Below are positions 33,926 through 46,599 of a stretch of 64,000 nt of DNA, piece by piece. The translations under genes were made by a program, and so were the position numbers. A model generated the notes under the pieces. The model was not told the origin of the DNA and did no database searches. It saw nothing but the letters and a program-made list of their open reading frames with translations. The stretch spans positions 1,178,001-1,242,000 of the forward strand of contig JARGSG010000197.1 of assembly GCA_030374805.1 (NCBI GenBank), written 5' to 3'. Numbering within the stretch: position 1 is the first letter of the stretch; every line of letters begins with the position of its first letter. This stretch comes from Gracilaria gracilis. Taxonomy: Eukaryota; Rhodophyta; Florideophyceae; Gracilariales; Gracilariaceae.

Positions 33926-35533
33926 ATGGAGAGTCGTTACTTCGATGCTCGCCGCTTCGAGGTCGTACCGGACTTTCCGCGTCAGAGTAAGAACGCCCGT
34001 CCGGTTTCTTGGAGAAACCGTTGGCTGCATCAGCCGATGGACGTCCGTAATGGAGCGCGCAGTCGTGAGATTGTCCCTGTGGATATTCCATTCGTTCGTT
34101 GTCCGGAGGAGGTTGATTACCAATGGCGACTGAACTTCCTTGTGGACGAACTGGAGCGCAAGTTCTCGGATAGTATGGACGTTCTGTTCCCGCCGACAGG
34201 TCAAAATCTTTTGGGTCTCATGTGCTTTCTACCTTCGAACGACCAGATATACTAAGTGGCCAATCGGGACTTCTGGGGCGACCTGGTGGAGCCCGACGCA
34301 AGGATTCGTAAGTCCCTTGGTTTCTCCTTTTGCTGGCAAAATGTAGAGTTCCACGATATGCCCGCGAGGGCTCGACAGGGACTCTACGTGGCCGTACCAG
34401 AGTTTCCAGTGAACAACCGATGCCATGGTTTCTGGAAGGTTTCCCCGCTGCTTATGGTCCCAACGCCTTCCATCTTCGCCTACCATACGCGCAACCGGCT
34501 GGCCTCGAGGACTATTCACCTTGAACGGATGTGGAAAATTGCATTCGTCGAGTGGGCGGTGTTTGTCTTTATGGCCTTCCTGCATATTGCAAGATATGGA
34601 GTGCGTGCAAACGTTCGGAGCAAAGATTGGCGTGTTTGGTCTCAACGAATTGGCCTCCGTTGTCCCAAATGCCGTCTGTGCCCTCTTGCAGTATCGTTGA
34701 TCCGGTACTTCCGGCAATGTCTTGGAATTGAAAACATCATCCGTGGGACGGAGTTCACTTTGGGGGACACGAAGGCCGTCTTGGATCACGTCCAAACCGT
34801 TGATTGGGAGCAGACCCCTGGATACCTCTGGTACGGCTACCGGAGCGATTCCTTTCGGAACATCCCGCGCCACCCGCAGGGTCATGATAATGGCAAGGCT
34901 TATTTGTCTAAGCCCTTGAAGGAGAACCCAACGGCAGTACCTCGTTGAAACCTGCAGAACTACTGACCGAAAGGTGAGGGGTTCACGTCCCAGAACTTCC
35001 TTGAAGACACGGCACTTCTTGCGTACGAAAAGGAGGAAGAACTGCCTGTTATTCCCGTTGGTCTTAATGTGGTCATCGATGAAGAAGATGCCCATTCGTT
35101 GTTTAGTCTTGGGGTATTCGATGCGGCAGTTCCGCTCGGGGGCGATGATCCCGAAGGTTCGCCTCCAGAGCAGGATGAGTCGTCCGCCTGTGGCTCGCCA
35201 ACAGTAGCGGCAGACGTTCCAGTGGCCGATGAAAACGAACATGTTGACCAGCGGGCGATAGTAGCGATTGCGCGTTTGCCTTCCGTTTCAGCCACTGCTG
35301 ATGACGTGATCCAAGCTGCGGAAGACCTACGTCAGGTTGCCTCTTCCGTTGGTCTCAACGATTCCGGGGACCTCAAGGACTTGTTGATACGCGCACGCTC
35401 TAGGGTCTGTCGGGCGTATCGTTACGCAGCTTTGTTGGAGCAGAACAGGACCCTGAAGGACTCTATTACGACAATTTTACAGGACAACGCGCGAATGTTT
35501 TCCAAACAAGTCGTAGGAATCGTCGATGCCTAG
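33926..35533 (+). pseudogene. Antisense accessory gene of element E (unknown family, three stops)
   Basis: Opposite to gag-pol, one continuous frame of 536 codons from ATG 33926 to TAG 35531-35533, with stops at 34253, 34946 and 34964. Shared motifs in order: VRCPEEVDYQW, CWQNVEFHDMPARARQGLY, PTPSIFAYH, FVEWAVFVFMAFLH, VDWEQTPGYLWYGYRSDSF and a tail LLIRARSRVCRAYRYAALLE. The D2 and C genes have the same order. About 10 hydrophobic residues around EWAVFVFMAFL are too few for a confident membrane segment. An upstream open frame at 33675-33920 may be a lost N-terminus in another frame. Function unknown. Confidence 0.75.
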
Positions 35534-36301
35534 CATGGTCTCACCCAACGTGGTGAAAGCTCGTTCGAAGGTTCGCCGCCCGGCGGTCCGCAGAGCCCGC
35601 CTTGCAAGCGTCAACGCGTAGATGATCCCGGGAAATCCAGTCCCAGAGGTTAGTACCTGTTAAAGTTATACTGTGGTCAGCTTGACTGGCCTTCAGGTCA
35701 TTTGATAGTTAGCTTGCCCCAAAACGGCGCGGCGACGATTCGTTTCCCAATCGACTCACATCGTCCAATGGAATTGTTCCTCTGATGGGGCATGCTGCTT
35801 GCGTGCAATGGTAGCGGTTGCCTTAGAATGTGGCAACATGCACAGGTAGAATCTCTGGCATGTGTGTCTCCGTAGGCTGGCCATTTGGCACTAAAAAAAT
35901 CAACCGGCAGAATTGACCATCGGTAATTTCCATTTTTTTGGAGTGACAGCGTTTGGCGCGCGCGCCGGCAACGCGCAATCACATTAAAGTGTTGAAACAA
36001 CGCCAAAATGGGCCATTGGATGAGAGTCAGAATCCGGTGTCCGTTGGTCTGTGCGCGGCCTAGAAGCCGAGATACTGGCCATTCTTTGTTTTGGCCAATT
36101 TTGAGCTGTGCACAGGCGTCTCAAGAAATCTTCCATTTTCGCGGAGGGATTATTTGATCAACACGCGCGCGGTTGCAAGCGTCCCGCGCGCTGTAAGCCC
36201 ATTGGTTCTCGTCCCGGAGGGCTTATAGTTAGCTCTACAGTTAGCTTGAGCTATTTTTAGTCCATAGGAAGGTATGGGCGTGCGCCGTGGCCCATGAGAC
36301 G
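35534..36301. other. Element E spacer between antisense gene and pol
   Basis: About 770 bp between the convergent 3' ends. No gene is supported. Several short GGCCATT/AATGGCC-like inverted pieces occur (near 35876, 36008 and 36078), but no clear terminator. Confidence 0.4.
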
Positions 36302-39300
36302 CTAGTGCGTGATGTCGCACGTGCCACCTCGATGTCCATCAGATCCAATAGAGAGCCTAAGGTCCCGAGCAAAATTAAACCCTCCGCTCGATGTATGCCC
36401 CTTCTTACGGTCGCGCTCCGTACGACCCATGTGGCGCCAGAACCGATGGATCAAGTTCTCTGGGATATTCTCACAAGGTTCCCAGGTGTAGTCTTTTGGA
36501 GCATACTCATTCCCGAGGACCCGGTACAGGACGTGATCGTTCTCGTCGAGTCCAGCGTTGACCACATGGTCAATTGTACTTTACTTTGGAGCAGCAGGAC
36601 GGTCGCCCTCTGGCAGTTCCATGTCATCCATTGGAGCAAACCCATGTTTGTCCAACTGAAAGCGACGTCCTGTTTCACTGAGACAATGGTCCATATCCTG
36701 TAGCATTTCCATTTGGTCCAAAGAGGCGTAGCCGTCATTATCCAAATGGGACGGCATAGCGCTCGCGTTGCCTTGCACAGGGGGAGGGACCACTGGATCG
36801 GCAGTCACTGCCTTCGGAAGCGGACCTCTAGGACGCTTCCGAGCGACCGTAGGATCAACTCTGACATCCTTTGATCCCTGAGGCATGGCAGTTTTGGGTT
36901 AAGCCGGAGTATCCTGTGGACGTGATCCGGTGTCTAACGGATTTAAAGCACTCCCTGACGGATGTCGAGAGGGCTTCTGCGGGACTCTCGAGACCCGATC
37001 AATGGAGACCATATCCTGTAGGCCATCTATCTCAATTGTGACCGTGTGAGAGGTAGAAGACAGTACCTTGTAGGGTCCAGTGGAACGAGGTAAGAGCTTG
37101 CGCGTGATTACCTTGATGTCGTCTTTTGGTTTATCCGTTGGGGCGCGGTACAGATAAACCATCTCGCCGACCGTGAAGGACGGTGTGAACCGAACGGCTT
37201 TGTCGGCATCCGCCTTGTACCTGCGTTGAGAACGCATTAGAGTGGTACGAGCAGTACGGATAATGTCATCAATCCGCTTTCGGGAGTACCGTTTGGCCTG
37301 GGCAGGAGTCATTTCAGCGGTATAGTCCTGAGAAATCCATGAGTCCTTTAGGTCCATTGAAAAGTGCGGTGGCTGTCGCGTTAGCGTCAGGTCAAAGGGC
37401 GTGGTTCCAGTAGGCCTATAGGCTTGCGTGTTGTACGCATAGACTAGTGGTCCAACGTAGTCATCCCAGTCGGCCTGGTACTCGGCTGTGTAGTGCACCA
37501 GCCTGTCCAAGATGATCCGCTTGAAACGCTCGGGCTGTCCATTGGTCTGCGGGTGATAACCCGTCGTGGTGACATGCCTAATGCTTAGGGATGCAGAGAC
37601 GTGTGCAAAGAACTTGGATACCAACTGTTGTCCATTGTCGGAAAGGAGATAAAGCGGCAGACCATGTGGATATACCCAGTGGTTCAGGAAGGCCATAGCA
37701 ATGTCCGTCGCCGTGGTAGATCTCAGGGGAATAGCTCCTGTCAGCTTGGTGAAACTATCGGTAATCACCATTATGAAGCGGTGCCCGTGGGTCGTATACG
37801 GCAAAAGCCCAAGGATATCAGTCGCCATGAATTCCAATGGTCCGGTGACTGGAAACAACTTCAGTTGGGCCTGATGGGTGGCACGTGAGCCACAAGCCTT
37901 CACACATGAAATGCATGTCTTTGAAGTAAACCAAAGGTCATTTGCCATAAATTGCCAATAGAAATGCTTCCGTAGGGACTGATACATCTTCTTCCCTCCA
38001 GGTTGACCAGCCAGCCGGGGATAATGAGCCAAGTAAAGCACTCGTGCCCTAAGGGACTTCGGAATGACTCTTTGGATGGCTCCGTCCAGAGGTGCTCTAC
38101 AACAAAGCAATCCGAATTGGTCATATTCAAATAGGCAGTCAGTGGATCCAACGCGGTCAGCCTGCTCCTTGCAGTAGAAATCGTCTTTTTGGGCCCGTTG
38201 GAGCTCATCGAGGGTGATAGGGGGAAGTTCCTTTTTCTCCGGCTAAACCGCATTGACCTCGAGGGTCTGCGCTTCACGAGCTTCTTCCATAGGCCAGTCC
38301 ACAAGATACACCGTGTTCGCATCCACTTCTGGGTCGTCGCAATTGACTTGCCCTAATAGGTACTCATCCTCATTTTCTGACTCGTATTCCGTGAGGTCCG
38401 GAGTGGGTAGCTCGTCGTTCAAGAGAGAATAGTCATTCCAGTCTGTCGGAATCCAAGAGAGGACATCGGCGGCTTAATGCTTGATACCCGGCCTATAGTC
38501 GACGTCGAAATCGAACTCAAAAAGGCGTAATCTCCATCGGGCGAGCCTACTGGAAATGTCAGTCATGTTCATGAGCCACCTCAAGGAATGATGGTCTGTC
38601 CTAATGGTAAAACGGACTCCTTCCAAGTATGGCCGTAGTGTTAGCACAGACCAGACGATGGCTAAGAACTCTTTCTCCGACGTGCTGTAGTTCCGCTCTG
38701 GGTTCGTCAGTGAGCGACTCCAATATCCAATTGGTCGGTAGTTCTTGAGAAATTCCTCTTCCTGGAGGAGCACACATCCAATCTGGCCCTTGGACGCATC
38801 TGTATCAAGGATGTACGGCTTTTCCGGTTTGGGCGGAGCCAAGATAGGAGGATTGAGAAGCTTATCCTCAAGGGTCTGGTAGGCTTCGTATTGCTCGTCC
38901 GTAAGGCAATCAAACTCCGATGGTGTCCCTTTCCTGAGCATATCATTCAGCGGAGCAGCGATTTTTGCAAAGCCTTGGACAAAGCGGCGGTAGACATTAC
39001 AGAGTCCTAAGAAGGAACACAGCTCCGTGTGGGTCCTTGGAAGATTCGCCTGGCAGATAGCGTCTGTGGTCCTAGAGGCTACCTTAAGCGGTCCAGGCAA
39101 GACCACATCGCCAAGATAGTCCACAGTGGCCTGAAAGAAGAAGCGCTTGGGTAGCTTCAATGTTATGCCGGCGTGGTGGAGAATCCTAAGAACTGTCCTC
39201 ACGTGGCTGAAGTGTTCCCCAATGGTCTTCGAGGAGATAAAGACATCATCCAAGTAGACTAGAGCGAATTTCCATTTGACCCTTGAGAGGATAATGTCCA

Positions 39301-40805
39301 TCGCTCTCTGAAAAGTCGCAGGCACGTTCATCAGACCAACCGGCATTCTGGTAAACCTGAAAAGCCCCTCGCGGGTCGCAAACGTCGTCAGTGGCTTTGC
39401 GGCTTCGTCCAATGGTATCTGCCAATAACCCCAATTGGCGTCCAGGGTTGTAAAGACACTCGCCTCTACTAAGGAGTCAAGGCAGTCGTCCATACGGGGA
39501 ATAGGATACTAATCCCGTTTCCTCATGAAATTCAGTTTCCTTTAGTCAATGCAGAACCGTGCAGATCCGTCTTTCTTGGCAACCAGGACAAACGGACTTG
39601 CCCATTCGGACTGGTGTGGAGGGGCCAATTCGATGACATTGGCCTTCCTCATCTTCGCCATTTGTTCGGCAACGATGGACCGTCCCTTAAGGCCTGTCCT
39701 ACAGGGGTGTTGGTACACCGGATTTGAGTTTTCCTTGAGGTCAATTCGGTGCTTGGTAGCCCGAATTTCACCCAACTTGCCAGACCACATGGATTTGAAT
39801 TCTCGAAGGAGTTCTATAACCTGAGGTCGATAGGATTCGAATTCCTCGCCCATGTGGACTTCCCCCTCCCCTGAGTCGACGTTCTCATCGTCGTCGGGGG
39901 TAAAGTCGTCCAAATTGGTTTCCATAATGGCCACAGGAGCTGGAAGGGCGATGCCAACCACTGTTCCGTTAGGTAGCTGGACTGCTTGGTCTCGGAAATT
40001 ACTGAGATTGACCATAAACGGCTGACGTGGACGAACGTCCAGTACCCCATCAGCCATGAAGGTGAGTTCACGGCGAATCGTCTTCGATGATTCTGAAGCG
40101 TCAACAGACCAGAAAATTTGCACAGTGCCGAAGCAATGGTCTGAGTCATTGGTGGCAGCAACACAGCCTTTGTGAGTTTGACCTTGTTGGAAACGGTGTT
40201 TGTAGCCAGTGGACGACGTCGTGGGTTCGCGTCGGGTTCCGGTTTGGAACCTACCAAATCCACTGGATGTGCGCCATTGAACGCTACTTTCCGAAGACCT
40301 GCGTAAATGGCCTTCACGTAACGGTCGATGAAGGAAGTCCCAAGGATGCACTCCGCGCCCAAATTGGGACAAACAAGGAACCAATTACAGACTTTTAGAT
40401 TGCCCAATTGGATAAACAATGGTATGATACCTTTAATGGCCACTGGCTGGTGTGACGCATCTGTGATCCTGGGGGTCTTCCTCATCTGAACCTTGTCTTC
40501 CAAACCATATGGTAGGACCTTTGGGTAAACCAGGTTCGGTCCAGCAACAGTATCCAGCACGCTCGTGATTACTTGGGCGTGGGAGGTGCGGAGTCCTATA
40601 GTCATTCGAACCTTGTAGTTCTCTTTTCTAACGACACAAACTGGGCCCGTGTCATCCGATGACGGCTCTTCCACGTCGTTAATCTAATTCTCCACTGGTT
40701 GGTTTGACTCCGAAGGGTTTGAGAAGCTGGTTGAAACTGGCTCCTGGGGTCCAACGGGTTTGTGGGTAGGATTCTCAGAGGGGCAGTTCGCCTCGTTCCG
40801 CTCCT
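36302..40805 (-). pseudogene. pol: Element E pol (broken)
   Basis: In the -1 frame relative to gag. The protease near 40550 has DTVAG, so the catalytic Gly is replaced by Val. A shift near 40100 precedes RT, which has stops at 39542 and shortly after but keeps VYLDDVF (about 39260). RNase H follows (DTDASKG, EKEFLAIV, RTDHHS) and stops at 38474. Integrase (38110-36899) has AGQPG where the finger needs His, with the DDE core intact (TDILG, SDNGQQ, GQPERF). After two more stops (36899, 36581) comes a clear chromodomain, VLYRVLGNEYAPKDYTWEP (about 36450-36540). Confidence 0.88.
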
Positions 40806-42336
40806 CTACTCGCTTTCCTGTTCCGTGTCTCCATGACGGGCCAGCGGATCTCCGTCGTCCTGTACCTGTGCAATCTGTTCCGTGTCGTTCGAGTCAATAA
40901 CGTTGACCTGCGAAGTACGGATTGTCTCGCGAGGGGTGGCGTGTCGACTAGAGCCTGGGGAGTGCGAACTTCTCTTGAACGGGCGAACGTACATTCCTTC
41001 GGACTTCCTCGCTTGAAAGTTCTCATCCCTTCTTGCCAACAGGTTCTTGCGAACGTGCTCTGGCATGAACTTCATGCAGTCGCACGGTCTTGCCGTGGAC
41101 AGGCAAATAAAGCATGCCCCTCATCGGGTGAAAACATCCTTCCTAGGTTGGACAAAGGTGTACCCCGGCGTGGTATGTCCAGATGGACTGCTCGTTCCGG
41201 TGGTCGGTATGGATGGATGGAGCACCAGACGGCACGGAAGAGAAAGAGACTGCAAGGATATCTCCCTCTTCCGAGTGCATGGAGCCAACGGACTCGCTTT
41301 CAGAGGAATTGACAATATGGACTTTAGAGCTTTTCCGCAACGGGAAAGCTCGGCCTCTGGCATCCGTGTCCACAGCCCGGCGAGAATTCCTATATGTTTT
41401 GCCGTAACCCTCGGCGTACGTAACCAGCTGAAGGAAGGAAAGCTTCTGGTGGTCTGTGTGATGATTCCGCACATGTGTCCTAATGGCTGGAAGCAGCCCC
41501 GCGATGAACTGGTGCTTGAGTCGACCTTCGGAAAACACATTTCCACAACGGTAAGCCTTCTTCCATACTTGGTCAGCAAAGTCTGACTCGGTCACATTGG
41601 TGCTTTGCCTGAAGGAAATCAAGTCCTGATTCGCATCCATAATGACGTCGCCCGTGGCATAGGTGTCCAGTAGGAAGTGAACAACTTCCGGATAAGATCT
41701 GAGAAGCTCCCTGTCGGTCGCATCAATCTGGTCATTAGTCTCGGAAATCTTCGCTACCACATGGTCACGAGCTTGTCCACTGAGGAAGAACTGAAACAGG
41801 TACAGAGCGGCACCCTCATGAACGCCGTTCTGATCGCAGGCCATACGGAATTGACTCAAGAACAGTAGGACGGTGATCGGGTCAGCACCCGAGAACTTGT
41901 CCGGAAGGGTGGGCTGCATCTGTTTGGCCTATTTGGTGACCTTGCGGACCTCCAAACCGGAATAACGTTTGGAATTGTCAAGCCAGCGGTATGTCCGATA
42001 ATCCGGAACTTCCTTGAAAAGTTCGTTGGTGGTGGTCAGCAGTTCGAGGCGTTGAACAGCCGCCTCATCCGCGTCCGAATCTGGCGACGACGACGAGCCA
42101 GAACTGGAATCATCATCGCTATCGTCCGAATAGTCTCTCCTTTTTCTAGACTTCTTATCCTTCTTCTTGCCTCTCTTCTTCCTACGGTCAACACTTCGTC
42201 TGTCCAATGGAGCGCTCTCTTCATCGCCAAATCTACTGGGCCTACAGGGCTCCTGGGACCCCTGGTACCTCCTGGGTGGTGCATCCATTAGGCCTACCTG
42301 CCGGGGAGGCTCCCTTTTACCCCCTGGTTGCACTTC
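40806..42336 (-). pseudogene. gag: Element E gag, C-terminal part (broken)
   Basis: Minus-strand frame beginning at the inversion junction with MEVQPGGKREPP. Then a Lys/Arg then Asp/Ser-rich stretch, a TAG at 41929-41931, the capsid-like region (ADPITVLLFLSQF, TYATGDVIMDAN, AYRCGNVFSE), a shift near 41140 and a cysteine cluster CFICLSTARPCDC followed by FMPEHVRKNLL. Ends at TAG 40806-40808. The missing first part of gag lies inverted at 42462-43094. Confidence 0.85.
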
Positions 42337-43091
42337 CATTTGGTCTTCCTACCTAGAATCCTCTAGGACGACCCGTGGACCTTTTTAGGAAAGAAGATTA
42401 CTCTAGGACTCTACGAAAAAGAATCTAGACCGAAGGACTGGTATAGGAAAACAACGGCCCCATGGATACCGATAACCTTCAGAAAGATGACTCTCGGGCT
42501 CCCCAAGCTGGCCCCAGTGAAGCTACGACGGTTCCCAAAACTATTGGTCTCATAACTGACGCGAGCAGTGACCGTCGGAGCACACGAAGCCAACCGTAGG
42601 GACGCCCAATGACCCCTGTAAATAATCCCAAACGGATAGGTAGAGAGCCCAATTTGGCCTCTCGTCTTCGTTCCGGCTTGGACGGGATCATTTCCCAGCC
42701 GGCCACGCCGACGCAGGACGCAATGGAAGTCGCCCCAAATGTCAGGGCAGACCTTTCCAAGGGTCTCGCTGAGGTCCTCTGGCCACAGCTGAGAAGGGTC
42801 TGTGAGGGGCATGTACAGACCCTTTTGGATACCCGCGTACTAATGGTCTTGGACGGGATGACTGACCAACGGATTCACCGCCTTATCCCCAAGGTCTTCG
42901 AGAGGACAACCTTTGTTGATGCCATGGCTTCGGCCATCCGGACGGAGTTCACACACCAGGTAGGTCCCCCGGCCCTTGCGGCCGCTAATCAACGTGATCC
43001 GTCGGCGTTTGTGTGGCGACCACATTCCGAACCCCCGGGAGTAGCTGCCTTACCAGCTCCTCGCTGGATCGATTTGCAGGGAGACCAAATG
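42337..43091. other. Inverted segment in element E bounded by 10-bp inverted repeats
   Basis: CATTTGGTCT at 42337-42346 and its complement AGACCAAATG at 43082-43091 bound a block in which the leader, most of the PBS (TGGTCTTCCTACCTAGAATC at 42341-42360, plus strand) and the gag N-terminus all point opposite to the rest of E. One repeat is the LTR/PBS junction. The other is the gag codons for D-Q-M. Confidence 0.82.
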
Positions 43092-43094
43092 TAA
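42462..43094 (+). pseudogene. gag: Element E gag N-terminal part, inverted
   Basis: ATG 42462 opens a plus-strand frame with one TAG (42597-42599), running into the LTR junction. Its SSDRRSTRSQP matches VGRRSTRSNA near the start of D2 gag, and its middle, MTDQRIHRLIPKVFERTTF, aligns with the D2 gag helix-rich block. The last residues, LQGDQM, join in sense to MEVQPGG of the minus-strand gag part if the block is flipped back. Confidence 0.78.
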
Positions 43095-43565
43095 GATAAT
43101 GGGCAAATGGCGCTCACTCCTAAGGCCTCGATCGTAGCTTGACAAAGCGCTCCACGTGAGAACGGGTTGACGGCCAGAACTCTGGTATGGAGGTACAATG
43201 GGCGGACACTAACTATGCACTCCTACAGGACGGAAGGTGCAGTAGTGGCGGCTTGAAGATCTAGAGGCAAGGAAACAGCAAGCTTGGGGGCTAGTCGTGA
43301 GCAAGAGGGTGTCTGGTTTACAATCAGAAGGGAGGCGCTTCTCGAGGTGCTTAAGTATCTGCACCAAGGCGCCTCGACCCTGTGGCACTGTAATGTGCCC
43401 TATCTTACATCTACAGTAGGTCCTAATGGCTAATCTAATGAGATAAAATAAGAAATAGGTCCCTGGAGAAACGCGCACACGTGGGGGCACCTATGCATGC
43501 CCGTACACGTATTGCACTTCCATGCGAGTCCTCCGACTGGTTAGTCTTCAGGAATTGCTCTCCCA
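43090..43565 (-). repeat. 5' LTR of element E
   Basis: 476 bp, partner of 33180-33657, ending TCTCCCA on the plus strand where the other ends CTCTTACA. The first two bases overlap the inversion repeat. Confidence 0.92.
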
Positions 43566-46500
43566 CCGAACCTGGGAAGATCAGCCGACAAGTTTGGTTC
43601 ATGTTACGTTGTTGACGTCGTTTGTTTTCATCAGGATCTTCTAGTAGAGCATTGCTCATAGTTTGGCATTTGCGGAAGCCAAAACGGCTGCGGATTGCCG
43701 CTGAAGAGTTCATGTCTGGGTTGGTGTTGGAAGTGGCAAACAGTTCTGATTCGTCTGCAGGTGTTTTATACTGGGTCTGGACGTTTCTATCGTTACTACG
43801 AAGGGTTTATTGGAGCGGTGATCGTATCGGAGATTGTGTTTAGCCATTGTTTTCTGCAGAACCCTGGCCGTTTTGGTTGCCTAACGCACATTTGTTGGTA
43901 GCGGTAAGCTTTTTGAGGCAATGATAGTGTTCTGGAGACGCACTTGCGCTAGGGGATGGACCGTGATGTAGTTCAATTGCCCTCCTCGAGCCCAGGACGT
44001 GGAGTGGTTAGCGCGACCGACTAATGAGGGTTGGCGGAAGTGATGTATTGCTATCATATTCGGTGCAGTTTACCGTAAACAGGGATGCCCAAAGATAAGA
44101 GCAGGTGTTCAACTGCAAGAGCAACCCTACTGTACAAAGTCCATATCGCGCTTTCCTCCCACTCTATTGCGTTTCGGTGCTCCTGTGCCTTCCAAGCTGA
44201 GTGATAAGCCCGGTATAGGAGGACCAAAAAAATCAGTATACTATCCAAACACTGTAATTATGAACATGAACCTTAAATAATTTTCAATAATATAATTACA
44301 GTGCTTTCTTGCATTGCTGAGTTGTGACAGGAGCTTCTCTGCCACTTTGGCAAACGCTTCGAAAGCGAAACAGGATATAAGATAAACCCTATACCCAACT
44401 TGGAATGGATTCCAATATGGGTGTACCCAAACCTGAGGTACAGTCAAATCTGCCCAAATTTGAGAGTTACACAACATGTCCAAAATATCAATAAAAAGCA
44501 AGTTTTTTTAAAACTAACTTCTGTTGTTCTTTCGAAGAAAAAATACTGCACATGGTTCGACTGACGTTTCAAAACAAATTCACGGTTGATTATCTAAACT
44601 CTTATAATAAAATGTTACATTATATTAAAAAATATTGTAATATGTTACATACAAAATTTTTGTAGACTAGGTAAAAGTTAAAAACATAATCGGTAGCTTA
44701 ACAGATAGCTTTTCAAGACATATACACATAAAAATTGTCTACATAACTTTTAATCACAAAAAATATAAATATTTATCTCATGCTGAGTACTAATTATAAC
44801 ACATACACAAGGAAACAAAAAAGATAAATATTTATGTCAAGACAACTACTAATCTACATATTTGTACATAAAAACCTTACTAACCATAAGATTTCTTTTC
44901 TAAAACTTGAATTAGAATCAGTACTACAAAAATCTTAATATTTGTATTTTTCAAACTGTGACGGTAAGCGTCATTTCATTTGACACAGAGCTAATCTCAG
45001 AAGTTGGTAACATGCACTATACGTAAATTATGTACCGAACACATTTTGGCACTTGTTTTCAAAAAAGAGACTCCGTTACATAGAAGTCACTGTTATCCTT
45101 TAAACGGCTCTATTGATATCTCAGTTTACCTTGAAAGAGGTTGAGTTGTGTCAGTCACTGAAATCTGACAGGCACAGGATCTGAAAATCAGCAGAAGTAC
45201 AAAGAAAGCTGGCATATCCTTCGTTGTTACGACGTTTATCATTGCCTTTACAAAACTTCTTACTATGTCTTTGGCCGTTAGAGTCGTTGATATAATTCAT
45301 TTCCTGTTTTGGTGCCCTTCTTATCAAATATCGCGCAATTATCAACATTAACACATACCCTCATACACAAATAGATGTACAACTGCTACTCTCGGACTAT
45401 GAATCATGCAAAATTTCTTCAGATCAACCAAGAATGCATGATTCCGATCCCAAAGCTTCCGTCTTGTTCGAAACGAATCACAACGGAACTCTCAAGATCT
45501 CACGTAATATCTCAGCCGAAGCTTGTAAAGTCTTCAAATAACCGCAGCCCTTTTATCCAACTGCTTCTGGTGGGTTTGCTTCGTTCGTAAATCTGGAAGG
45601 TTTCAATCTCACATTGGATTTTTTCTGCAAGACCTCAGCGTACTCAATGAAAAAGAAGATTGGAAAGGATTCGTCGATATATGTCATGGGGAATAGGGTC
45701 CCTTTCTTTCGCAAGTCGTTCTTTTGCACTGGTATATAATGTTGTGCGACAAGTTTTGAGCTTTGCAAAAAGACTCACGATGGAATCTGGCGTGAACTCC
45801 CAGAAGAATCAGATAGTAGAAGCTCTAGGATGCCTGATATGCCTACATCAATTCAGCTTGATTTGGACTCATTCAAGAAGGACTCTCATGCCATTTCATA
45901 GAATGGAAGAAAAGCTTACGCAAATTCAAGTTCTGACACAAGTTAATATCTCAACAATGTATCTGAGCAATTTTGGACAATTCGTTACCATCTGGGAAAG
46001 AAAATAATAACATAGGATTATCTGAGTCACAAAAAGATGTCAATAACCAAAACGGCATACTTTGTTAAGAAGAAAGTTTGGCAAAGCAAGTGTTCTTTTA
46101 TGCGCAAAACGCTTTTCCTCTCATTTGCAAGCATATCATTTTCAATTCAAGCCTCGATCAGTTGGCGTTGCTGCAGCACGCTGCAGACCCGCAACTCAGA
46201 GCTCCTAATTGGGGTGTAAAAGTCGGAAAGAGAACCTTTAAATTGGACAAGGAATGATACATGGCTAGCTCTCAACTTCCAGATTTCACAGGGTGCTTAA
46301 TGTTTGGACAGGGAAATATTCGGGACGCAAAGAAGTGCCATCTCGTGAAACTTCCACCACATCTACAAAGAAGAAATCTCGATAGCTTGGAAAGCTAGTT
46401 GCACTTGCTCGTCGTGGCGTTTTCCCTGAGACTCTGAAATGCAAAGGAGATTGCCCTCCCTACCCAAACACTTCTCGAACAAAGTTTTGTATTCGACCAG

Positions 46501-46599
46501 CGCATCTGGAAGAGTCTCCCAGGATTGTTTCTCTGAAGTGCGATATAGAGTTTCATTTCTTTTGCATGAAAGTCGATAACTCTGATGAGTTTCTGTCAT
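43566..46599. other. AT-rich stretch without supported genes
   Basis: From about 44.2 kb the base composition drops sharply to AT-rich, with runs such as 44580-44660 and 44700-44960. Short frames near 43622-43901 and 45660-46219 exist but show no recognisable domain. This and the following interval are the only large parts of the window not claimed by an LTR element. Confidence 0.5.

Larger units (their letters stand above)
33180..43565 (-). mobile_element. Element E, Ty3/gypsy retrotransposon with antisense gene and inversion (10,386 bp)
   Basis: Minus-strand order: LTR, PBS, inverted gag N-terminal block, rest of gag, pol with chromodomain, antisense accessory gene, purine tract, LTR. The LTRs are 476 and 478 bp. 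The flanks AGAAC (33175-33179) and CCGAA (43566-43570) do not match, so I see no target-site duplication. Confidence 0.92.

Noticed and set aside
33175-43570. Target-site duplication around element E
   Set aside because: Flanking pentamers AGAAC and CCGAA do not match. The GTTC nearby on the minus strand is offset and not convincing.
43990-44050. Possible tRNA gene (TGGTTAGCGCGAC resembles an A box, with an anticodon-like stem)
   Set aside because: No T-arm or B box downstream and no acceptor pairing.
46363-46599. Minus-strand ORF beside the MULE-like relic
   Set aside because: Short, without domain or context, and plus-strand frames in the same place look equally coding-like.
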